This document shows positions 1-9,991 of a stretch of DNA of 64,000 nt, in pieces. The stretch's first letter is position 1; every line of letters begins with the position of its first letter. The notes beneath the pieces were generated by a model. It was not told where the DNA came from. It did not search any database and was given only the letters and a program-made list of their open reading frames with translations. The position numbers and the translations under genes were made by a program. The stretch comes from Nematostella vectensis (taxonomy: Eukaryota; Cnidaria; Anthozoa; Actiniaria; Edwardsiidae), in NCBI RefSeq assembly GCF_932526225.1, contig NC_064039.1, positions 6,129,459 to 6,193,458 on the forward strand. Reading direction: 5' to 3'.

Positions 1-1
1 G

Positions 2-154
2 AACTTTTTGAACAATCACCCAATGATGGAGCCAATGTCTCCTATGATTCTAACGTCGCCAACTCAGAAGAACATGAAGTCTCCGTCTTCCTGGTCTAAG
101 GTTAAGGGGTTGGGGGCGATGCCTTTTAGGAAAAAATCAGTGCAAGCTAATTAG
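2..154 (+). CDS. 3' terminal exon of an upstream gene, possibly a Ras-like GTPase paralogue
   Basis: An open frame enters from the window edge and stops with TAG at 152-154. The 50 residues are Met-, Ser- and Lys-rich and end in FRKKSVQAN. The Ras-like protein encoded 4.3 kb downstream ends in FAKRKSVALV, so both share a basic stretch followed by KSV and three further residues. That resemblance, with the same orientation and proximity, suggests a tandem paralogue, but the match is short and the GTPase domain lies outside the window. No CAAX box is present. The frame is clearly open and the stop is certain; the family assignment is inference. Confidence 0.5.
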   Translation, partial: NFLNNHPMMEPMSPMILTSPTQKNMKSPSSWSKVKGLGAMPFRKKSVQAN

Positions 155-3100
155 AGAAACAGTCTTGTTGGTGTATACGAGGAGATTAGTTAACACCCGA
201 GTTACAGATTTGGGTATTAATTAGAAAGCATGCCCTAGGCACGGGATACTACGAGTAGAAAATATCGAAAGACCGAACTAGATGCGTGTTCTATTGAACG
301 ACGATTACCTACCGTCGTCCTTCACGTCGTCGTAAATATCAAAGATACTTAGTATAAAGTGCGCATACACACAAGAACTTTTGCATTTTACCAGACCACA
401 ATCCGTGCGCAAATACACCAAGAATTTCCACGTAAACTTGCAGGAATTCATGTTTACTACTATTTTGCTGGCAGCCATCTTGGATATGAAGCCTAGTCCC
501 TAACGTTTTAGAATATCACAGGTCTCCCGCGCGCTCGCCCCATGCTCTTTTAGACCATTAAACACGAGGTTCCGCTATAAAAGGGAAAGCTCCTCCCATC
601 CCTGGGCTCAAGAACAATCAGTTATCAATCAGTCATCAATGCGTCAACATGTCGGGACAATTGCTCTGGGCGCTAAATTCAAACTTCATATTCTAAACCA
701 AATTAAGTATCATTCCTAGACTTGTTCAGCTAAAATGTTCCAATTTATAGTAATGCTATGCCAAGCTTTGCATGCTCTAAAAGACGAGCATTTTCATCAC
801 AGCGCGAGAATAATTTATGCGGATTGACAGCGCAAAATTTAAAATTTTGCCCAAAAACGTGGACAGCAAATCACTAACTTATCTCTTAACACAACCGTCT
901 TGTTACCTGTGCAAAAATAGTTTTATTCTAACCGACTGAGGCTCAGAGATAAGCAATTTTACAAGAGGCTTTTAATTTGTGACCGCTAGCGTGGCAGTGT
1001 TCTGATTATAATTGCAATTTGAAGCCCGGGGGTGGGAGGAGCTTTCCCTTTTATAGCGGAACCTCGTGTTTAAGAAAAACGACAGCCATTGATTGATATG
1101 CAAAAACAGCAGGATACGGAAGTTGAATTTACAAACTTCGTCCCATTTATTTTCTCTTTTATGTGCTACTATATATTCAATAGTCTAATGCTACTCTCCA
1201 AATCTAGCCTGCATATAGGCCTGCATAGCAAGAGCAAGGAAGGACTGGGAAAAAGGGAGGGCGAAAGGGCCGCGAGTGCCTGGGGAGAAGGATACCTGTT
1301 TGGTCATTGCGCGCTACACATCACAACCACGTTAGACTGCGCTTCCTATACACAAATCCAGATCAGCTAATATTTTGTGCATCTTACAGAGCACCCTAGG
1401 ATGGGAGCCTTGAGAATGCGTGCGATCTTGAATGCGTTACTCTGCGATTGCTATAAAAGTCCAGATCCCCCCCTCACTACTGGTTTACCATATTTGGTGA
1501 TGCACCGTTACGGCGCATACTAGGATGTTATCCTCGAGAATGCAAGCGATCTCTTGTACGTGTTTTCCCCTCTGTTAGATCCACTGCACTATCTCGACTT
1601 TTCGAGTGTCAAGATCTTATATAGGACACATATAAGAGCGCCTAGTACATGATAGAAATCCCCTTGACCCGCGTGAGTATCAGCCTTCGTTAAGCTGGGA
1701 AGTGCGCGAGAATTTCCCAATGCAACAGATATTAAACTGAGTATAGCTAAAAAAAAAACGACGCAATAAACAAATGAACGGGAATCAGAGATGTCTTATA
1801 CGTTTTGTGATAACATATATCAGGGAATCTTAACGTTTAAGAAAGCATCGAAAAGGAGCAAAGTTCACCATCAAAAGACTGAAATGTTGCGATACAATAA
1901 TGTGTTTACAAGGCCCAAGAGTGACGTCACTAAAAACTCCAAAAGAACCATCTTGTTTGGCCATTACGTAGAGCATGATCTAGCGTCTATGGTCGATGAA
2001 AAAAGTTCTCCTTTTTTAGACGATAAACTATTATAATTTCTGGGACAATACATCATATTACTTTAATCCCTTATTGTTCTAGCTTAAAACGCTTTTTTTT
2101 ATTCGCCCCGTTTATACACTCACATTTTAGCCAAGATCACATTGTATTATCACGAAAATATTTCAGTCAATAGAATTTACAATGACGTCTACATTTTAAT
2201 ACTAGTGCGACCTCATTCTTTTCGAACTCACATGTTTGACGTGGATCTAGATGAACTGTGATATTAAACCTCTTGCTCTTAAAAAGAAAATGATTTAGTT
2301 GACGTTCAAACGTTTAAGAAGTATGTGATGCTATGTTATATTTGTTATATACTGAATAATTTTTTTCATCTGTCGATGTGAGCGTCGAGATCTGTTATTC
2401 ATAAAAAGGGCAATTGGACCCTCCTGCCAAAAAAAAAAATGTTCAAATGAGACCGTTCATAACCCTTGATAAATCAACTGTTTTGATACATACACATGGC
2501 GGGGAATGGAAGACACCTCAGGCCAAAGCACATAGCACTTTATCGTCATTATAGCTAGCAAATGAATCAGGAACTATTATTTAAGTGAAACCCTGTCATC
2601 ATAATCACCTTTTTCTTATAAAAACGATTTTCAACAAGATTGACGGCACTTGGGGCCAGTTCACTCTTAAAAATTATGATAATCACCAACATCTGAAACA
2701 AGAAATGTATATTGTAGAGATATATCGTGCCGACAGCTCACTAGGTAATGGCTTTTTAAACGGGGGTCGGTCAGTTGATAGACGTGGAAAGCTGATATGG
2801 TGAGAAGAATCATGGATAAGACAGAGGTATTCACCAGAACTTGATTCTGCTCCCATTTTCTCCTTTTTTAAAGCTATGTAACCCTAAAATATATATTTTA
2901 GTCTTAGTTTTTTATTTATAGGCGTTTTAAGTTTTCACAGTATATAACCCCTTTTCTTTAAAATATACTGTGTTATTCATGTGATTTTATCGAAGTTAGA
3001 AATTGTGTGCTGATGGTGGTGCACTACATTTTCAGCCTTTATTTTCATTTCGTTTTAAACTTGCGCGGTGCTTGTTTTATTTCACCTTTCCATCTCCAAA

Positions 3101-4501
3101 TACAAGCGCTTCAACTCTTTGAGTACTCTTCCCTACCATAAAGCATTCTCTATCCCATTCAGTTTTTTTTATCACATTAGCACCGTCGCGGCTTCGCAGT
3201 GTGACCAGTTCGTGATTTTCTCCATATGGCTGTCTCTATGGCTGTTATCAGCAGGGTAGACAAGATCCAGGCGCGCCTAGAATGCCATCAACAGGCTTAA
3301 GAAGTTTGTTATGACCCACTCTCGCTTGTTCTTAAATCTGACGCATTGCGCTCTTGGCATTACATAGGATTTTAGCGATTTGTGCAAATTGCAATCAAAA
3401 CAAAGGATTGATAATCAGAAGGGTAAATTCATTACAAGCAAAAATCATTGAGAGAAACTAGATCGTTCACCTAACACAGGTAAAGCTTATTAATTTAATG
3501 TATGTTTCTCGACACCTACAGCAATTATATCTAAATTGCACGTTCCGCTGTGTAAACTGTTTGATTCAAGCAAGTATTTCCGTCTATGGTGTGTGCAGAA
3601 TGTTTGAGCTGCGGCGCATGAAGACAGTCCGCACAAGCAAGATTTTTCATATCGGTCTTATTTTTAACTTAAAATTACAATGAAAATTCGAGAATATTGC
3701 AAGTCATTAAAGGTATTGCAGGCTATACACAATCTTTATCGAAATCAGTAAGTGTTAAGAATCTATTTTATTATTATTATCACAATACGGGCGTTGTGAC
3801 AACTCTTTAGTATAGCATTTTCTCGGGTGCTTTGGTTAAGAGCGCACTAAGGGAAATTTACTGCAGGCCCAATATAAGGATATGTCCTTTAAATATCCTC
3901 TAAGTATCAACAATAATAAATTTTTGTTTTATCTTACGGCATTAGGCGGAATAAATCCTCCAATCGCTGTTTATATAACCATTAGGGAGTACTTACAAAC
4001 ATTGCAAATCCAATAAAGATATCGTCGCGTTATAGCATTCATTATGCTTCACTTAATGAGTCCAGATCCCCAAAAAGAGCAAATGCAAGCACCATTTGGT
4101 CCCTTTATATATTACTATAATATTTGAAGAAATGCCGTGAATGCTCCCAGATTATTGGGATTAATGTTACGGAATGCGTAACGAAATCATAAACATGCAT
4201 GTGTAAATTTCTTTTCGGGGGCTTTTCTACTATAATAAAACAAAACATACCTCAATCTCAAGTCTATAGGTTCTCAGAGAGGACCTAAGAGTAAAAAGGA
4301 TGCCTAGGCGACTATTCAGTTGCTCATCGTCTTATCTAAAGATAACTAAAAAGACAGATGCGCTTAAAAATATCCATCGAACCACCTTTGTCTATCAGTT
4401 ATTGATAATTGCGCGATTCAAAAAGGCACTATGCTTGCAATCAATTACAGTTTAGTAAATAGATTAAACAAATGTTTGCAGGCAGGTGGAACCAGTAAAA
4501 T
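155..4501. other. Intergenic region, no supported gene
   Basis: Several short open frames occur (for example around 1089-1370 and 1791-2036), but none has recognisable protein similarity, splice context or convincing codon use. TATA-like motifs lie at 577-584, about 1451-1458 and, on the minus strand, about 1048-1055. A weak direct repeat relates about 1391-1430 to about 1513-1555 (shared core CTAGGATG followed by GAGAATGC). The inverted repeat at 559-1073 is listed separately. Confidence 0.5.
559..1073. repeat. Inverted repeat with a TATA-box sequence in each arm
   Basis: The left arm (559-611) and right arm (1021-1073) are near-perfect reverse complements of about 52 bases. Each contains CGCTATAAAAGGGAAAGC followed by a GC-rich CTCCTCCCA tract, so the two TATA boxes point toward each other across about 410 bp. 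The left arm is followed by repeats of ATCAGT and an ATG at 650 opening a frame of only 15 codons. This could be a MITE with promoter-like ends, or two inverted copies of a duplicated promoter. Confidence 0.6.
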
Positions 4502-6521
4502 ATGAGAAACAGACGGAAGAGCCTGGACCCCAAAGACAACGTGCGGTCACTGAGGGTGGTGGTCCTAGGGCAAGATGGGGTCGGCAAATCAGGTAAGACT
4601 ACCACAGGTAACCCAACGTCAGGTTGAGTTCATAGGTTTCGTTTACAAGTTTTGCATGCCGTTTACGAATTATGAATAAAACTACATTTGTCAAGCTTAT
4701 CACCCTCATAAGATACAAAAGAGCGCAGTCACGCCTCGGGTGACTCGTGCCATCTAAAACTCCATATCCGACCACGGAACACAGAAAAGGGCCGTCGACA
4801 TTGTTTGTTATCTTAGGGCGCGTTTTTTTACCTGTGATTCCGGAATGAGAATGATTAGAATAGAAAAAGCGCGCGTTCTTTTATCCCGCGTTCCCATTCC
4901 GGAATGGAATGAAGGCCATTTACACCCATCCTGCTACCTGTAGCAGAATGACTTGAATGCCATTCTGAACATTCTCTACCAACCATTCACATTCCAGAAT
5001 GATAGGAAAAAACGCGCCCTTAATCTGTGTTGTGCTTTAGATGAATGTTCACTTCGATTGCTTTTTTCCTTCAAGCTCTAACGGTCCGCCTCTTGACCAA
5101 GCGGTTTATTGGGGAGTATGACTCGACGCTAGGTGAGATGGGCTTTTATATCATTACCATGCTCAAAATTCCCGAACCTCAGCTCATTTCACAATCTTGC
5201 ACTGTGAGGGATGGTCGAATTATTACAAAGATGACTTAATCCATAAGGACCATCTGTGCACAATGCAGGGGGTATCAAGCCCCCTATTATTGGGTGTGGC
5301 CATGGTACCGACAGTGAAATTCATAACCGCATGGCCGCTTACGATTTCTCGAGTTGCTGACATCATTCTCTATTTCCAGAGTCTGCGTACAGACATCACT
5401 TTATGTTAGACCCGGAGATAATCCCGCTTGATGTCCTCGACACTGCAGGGAGGGTAGGTACCCCTGATAGAGAAGCTAGGGGGGGTAGATACGCCTGATA
5501 GAGAGGCTAAAAGGGGGGGTAGGTACGCCTGATAGAGAGGCTATGGGTAGGGTAGGGTAGGGTAGGTACCCCTGATAGAGAAGCTAGGGGGGGGGGGGGT
5601 AGAAACGCCTGATAGAGAGGCTAGAGGGAAGGAGGGGTAGATACGCCTGACAGAAGATGCTAGTAAGGGATGAAACAAGCGGGGATAGATAACTCCTAAA
5701 AGTAACAGGCCGTGGTATATCTTCCTCTCCCTCCGTTTATGGTCACAACATCTTAAGGTTAGGAAAAGAAAACTACTGTTTATACGAGTGCAGGGCCGTA
5801 GCAGGGGGGACGCACTTGAGGAATGTGAACACCAATCATTTTGAAAGCTGTATAACCCATTGAGCAGAGTAATTCAATTGTTATTGGGATACCCCTCCCT
5901 TGACTGTAGCGAGGAGAAAGGCCGTCGCCCGCTCCAGACAAAAAAAAAATTACCCAATTTAGCAAGAAATCTATTTTTAACACGTTGCCATCCTTTGTCC
6001 CATCTCAGAACACTGACCGGAAGCTGGCGATCTGTTCAGAAAGCAGCGACATCTTTGTCATCCTGTACAGCGTGACTGACCGGAAGAGCTTCAACGAGGC
6101 GGAGAGAATCGTCAAGAAAATCCGCGGCGCTCGGACGGTCACGGACGAGTCGAGCGTGTTGCTGGTAGGCACGAAAACAGACTTAGAACACCTACGAGAG
6201 GTTAAGACTAAGGATGGATGGCATACAGCAAAACATGTCAACTGCCGGTTCTACGAGATCTCCATATCAGAGGGATACACAGAAACAATGGACATGTTTC
6301 GGGACGCGATTCGCAGGTATCTGGACGCACACCCGTATGCTATGGAGCCACCAGGTCAGGCCTTTAACACGTCTATGGCCACCGGAAATGGTTTAAGCGG
6401 AAGTTATAGTAACCTGGCCTCGCTAGGCGCTAAGGTAGACCGGCCTAGTTTGAAGACAATGTCTATTATAGGTGGAATTCGGACTACGTTTGCTAAAAGG
6501 AAATCTGTAGCTTTGGTCTAG
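4502..6521 (+). CDS. Ras-like small GTPase (RERG/RASL type), four exons
   Basis: Exons 4502-4592, 5076-5132, 5380-5453 and 6009-6521 join in phase to 244 residues. Introns begin GTAAG, GTGAG and GTAGGT and end AG. The P-loop GQDGVGKS (residues 23-30) is split by intron 1 at its last Ser. Switch I Thr is in YDSTLE, and switch II DTAGR ends exon 3. The G4 box reads GTKTDL, so the usual Asn of NKxD is Thr, and the residue after DTAG is Arg, not the catalytic Gln of Ras. A Ser/Gly-rich tail of about 50 residues ends in KSVALV with no CAAX cysteine, so prenylation is not expected. Lack of Gln61 and of a lipid site is typical of RERG/RASL relatives and suggests slow GTP hydrolysis. The exact subfamily is not assigned. 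An AATAAA lies at 6914-6919. Confidence 0.9.
4816..5019. mobile_element. 204-bp PIF/Harbinger-like MITE in GTPase intron 1
   Basis: The ends are inverted repeats starting GGGCGCGTTTTTT, flanked on both sides by TTA (4813-4815 and 5020-5022), the target duplication typical of PIF/Harbinger elements. Inner palindromic parts contain ATTCCGGAAT and ATTCCAGAAT. There is no coding capacity. It sits about 55 bp upstream of the exon 2 acceptor, close to where branch point and pyrimidine tract would be expected. Confidence 0.65.
5451..5690 (+). repeat. G-rich minisatellite beginning at the GTPase exon 3 splice donor
   Basis: About six imperfect units of roughly 32-45 bp, each carrying GTAGGTAC (or GTAGATAC/GTAGAAAC), then CCTGATAGAGAG and GCTA with a G run. 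The first unit is the true donor of exon 3 (AGG at 5451-5453, then GTAGGTACC). Around 5545-5566 the tract contains four consecutive GGGTA steps, a good G-quadruplex candidate on the coding strand. Confidence 0.75.
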
Positions 6522-6913
6522 CGACAGGTGTGACTAATTGGTTTTCTGTGGGCACCATATTTGGGCAAAGCAAGGGTAACGCAGTGTCTGGAAGACACAG
6601 TAAAGAGTTCTACAGGTGTGATGAAGTTTAGATAAACATAGGGTAAAAAAGTTCGTAAGCAAAGCAAAGAGTGCTTATTGGGATACCTGTGGTGATCGGA
6701 AGACCCTGGGGAAAGTTCTAGTTCTAGTTTTCAAAAGTCAGCTTAAAGTAAATGATAGCTTGTTGGCATGCCATTGTTAACAATGTAAATAGAAACAATA
6801 TCGTACTGTATCATGCAATACAAAATATGTTTACTTGTGTCGGGTTGCGAGGTTACAAAGAAATGTATTTAGATCAAGTGATGATGAGTTGAAATAGAGA
6901 AGTGTATGATAAA

Positions 6914-6919
6914 AATAAA
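6914..6919 (+). promoter_or_regulatory. Candidate poly(A) signal of the Ras-like gene
   Basis: AATAAA, 393 bp after the stop codon, followed by A/T- and GT-rich sequence. No intervening acceptor or frame suggests another exon. Confidence 0.5.
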
Positions 6920-7499
6920 TTGATGGTTTCAAGGAATAATTTGATTGTGGCAATTGTTTAATTTCTACTTTTTACTACCCTTTGTTCCTGGGGCTTGTGG
7001 ATGGCTCGCACTGTCTATGACAGCCTCTGGTTCTCGGGGGAGTCTTGAAACAGTCATGCCGTGAATACCAGCTCTTTTGTACCAGCCACACACTAGTAGC
7101 CAGCTGCAACTAAGGCCATGCACAAACGTCGTGTTCTCCATGAGCCGTATTCAATGCAAATGCATGCAAATGAAGATAAAACAATGCACCTGATTCATTT
7201 GCATTGAATTCAGCACATGGATAATATGACGTTTGAACTTAGTCTAACAAACAAATTTACGCTTGTTCTGGCCTTCCTCTCTAAAAGCAATGACAGGTGA
7301 AATCTTGGCATGAGCATGCATGCATCCCCTAGAGACAGTACTTTTGCAGGAAAAAAATAAAAATAACTAGAAATGAAGAGTATTTCCTGTAGTCTGTTCC
7401 TTGACATGTCAATTATTATAATAGTCTTGATATTTCTTGTGGCGGGAGTGGCTGACTTGTGTGACTACAAAGCTGAGAACAGGCTTGTTCTAACCTCTG

Positions 7500-9543
7500 T
7501 TATGCCACATAATCCAGGGGTCGATTAAATCCTCCTTTTCTATTCATATATTGTCTAAAAATACAAAACAAAAACAGTTAACAGCGGTTTTGATGTGAAA
7601 TACGCTCATTTATCAATTGGCCTGGAAATAATAGGCATAATATACACTGGTAAGCACCAATGACAAATTCAAGCTGATTAATTACCATAATCAAAGTGAA
7701 AAAAAAAAACACTTCCTAAAAAAAAGGTAAGTAAATAGTCCATCTCTTACACACATTTCAACTTAAATAACTTATGTTATTAACACTTATGTGTTTTAAA
7801 ACATCACTGACCTGTATTTGCGAGCTTTCTTGACACTTATACCACTTAGATTACATGACCCCTCCACATGTTTTCCCTACGCAGTAAACAAACAATGTCA
7901 ACACATGTGAAGACCAATCATTAATGATTGACTTGAAGTTGTATCACCTTTGTTGAGTCAAAGTTACTAAACCCCATCATCTTCATCATGGCGTCCTCTT
8001 CTTGCTCAGTGTCATCAAGGTCCATGTCAACTTTAAAACAGGAAAACAGGAACAGATTATGCACACATACACACTAGTACAGTAAATTTACTAGCACAAG
8101 ATTCTGGATTGAAACAACTGGCATTAAAGTTTTAAGTACATGATGTAGTTTTCAGCGAATCTGATGGCAGTTTTCAATGATGCTCTCAATTGAAGATGAC
8201 AAGATCACACTGAGGTTTGAAACAATAGCCAGGACAGAGACAGAAATAAGGAGAAAACAAGAGTACCTAACATTATGGGTTGATCTTCCTTTTGCTTCCT
8301 GTCAGTAGATCTGAAATAAAATCAAAAAACTTATTGTGATTTGGTCTTCCAATGAGGTTACAATCCTTCTCCACTAAACCCATTTTAACTGCACCTTGAC
8401 CGGCTTCTCCTTGAATTCCTTGGTGATCGCGATCTAGAAAAAGAAAATCAGTGTTACAAACCTCAAGTATGCTCTCTGGTACAGTTACTTAAATAAAATC
8501 TAACTCTACCTTGAGCGCCTACGCCTTGGAGAGTTAGACCTGAAAAGAAAAATCATGTGCTTTCCATCATTTGATTGCATTTAAATGGTAGTCATTTAAA
8601 TGGTAGTAAGAAAAATGAAGACAGCTTAATAAAGGGATATGGTTTGACAAATATGGGTCAAAATATATATGTCAAAATATGGATCAAGCAGGCACTAAAC
8701 ATCTAACTACATAGATGGATGTGGTTGAATACAAACAGAGAAAGAGGACCAACAGACAGACAGACAGACAGACAGACAGGCAGTCGGACAATAACAGTGA
8801 TGACAGGCAGTAGAATACATTAAATATAATAAACAATAGATACATATATGAATGGTATGTCTATTGAAATAGAAAGGTAGTAGAAATATACTTAAATGGT
8901 AAAAGGTAGTGGGACAGACAATGGAACAACACAGATGTCTGATTGGTGGACAGACAAATGTTTATCGGGGGGGGGGGGGGGGGGCAAGTGGACAAACTTT
9001 GGCTGCCATTAACTTCTTATACCTTGATCTTCTTCGGCGAGGTGATTGTGATCTGGCAAAAATAATAACAATAAACAATGATGGATCATCACATAATTGA
9101 AAATCACAGAAAGGCCAAATTGTGAGGTTACCTTCTGTGTCGCCGAGGTGAGGGTGACCTCCTATACTTCCTGGGAGAGCGAGACCTGGTGCGCCTGCGA
9201 TCTGCATAAAGATCAGAATTAGGTAAGTAAGTAACCAAATATTTTATAAGAATTAAGGATAACTTAAGTATAAATTGAAATTAGATAAAGAAAATATCCC
9301 ATTTAATGTATCATACCCAGGCGTTATAATTGTTATAGTATTACCTCGTCTCCTATCTCTGTCTCTTGATCTAGAGCGACTTCTGCGGCGTTCTGTAAAA
9401 GCTAAAACCAAATTAATTCATTTAGTTTCATTTAGGGATCGAGATAAGACCAGAGATTCTACATAAAGGAACATACCTTTTTTGGTGCCACCCGGGGATC
9501 GACTTCTCGTTCTACTGCGGCTCTTTACCATTCTAGACGACAT
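7500..9543 (-). CDS. SNRNP27: U4/U6.U5 tri-snRNP 27 kDa protein, ten coding exons
   Basis: Exons in transcription order: 9477-9543, 9345-9392, 9132-9201, 9023-9052, 8510-8539, 8395-8433, 8267-8310, 7948-8030, 7812-7876 and 7500-7554. All join in phase with GT-AG introns to give 176 residues. The first half is an RS/RRRS-rich domain. The C-terminus carries the family hallmark MKMMGFSNFDSTKGK, then KARKYRQYMNRKGGFNRPLD with Tyr-Val-Ala before the stop, as in human SNRNP27. The family is part of the U4/U6.U5 tri-snRNP and acts in nuclear pre-mRNA splicing. The ATG at 9541-9543 is chosen because it opens directly into the RS domain; an upstream UTR exon is possible. Exons 4 and 5 are both 30 nt and encode nearly the same decapeptide. 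The last two exons are easily missed because they are short and lie beyond an in-frame stop in the preceding intron. Confidence 0.95.
8752..8780. repeat. (GACA)n microsatellite in a SNRNP27 intron
   Basis: About seven tandem ACAG units. A run of about 17 G follows in the same intron at about 8968-8984. Confidence 0.9.
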
Positions 9544-9991
9544 AGACAGTACTCTCTCAAAGTATCAGCTTTCAGAATCCAAAAAAAATGGAGATTTAGC
9601 ATGCAAAATAAATAGTATCAACAAAACTTTCTGTTCACAACGCTTAGTTTTCGTTTGAAGTTGGACGACCAGCGGTTTTTCCATTCGGATAGCGTGCGCA
9701 TGTAATTTTAAAAGTAGCCACTGACCTAAACCCAAAGATACTCGGGGGCTCATTCAAAATATTATCATTTTTATTAAAATTTTACTTTATTATAAGCCTG
9801 CGATTTTAGAAGACTGAATGCCTCATCTCTTTCAAGACGACAAGAAGATCTCGGATGAACCGCTAGCGCAATTTACTCAACTTATTCAGACAGACAGACA
9901 CTTTCAGGTTCAGAGAGTGGGAGGGGGAGAGGAGGGGTGGGGGGTGGTTGAGTGGAGTCGAGAGTCCTGGGACTCACTCGAATCTAGGTAG

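Noticed and set aside
650-697. ATGTCGGGA... as the start of a histone-like gene behind a TATA box
   Set aside because: The first three codons resemble H2A/H4 starts, but the frame stops after 15 codons and nothing downstream resembles a histone.
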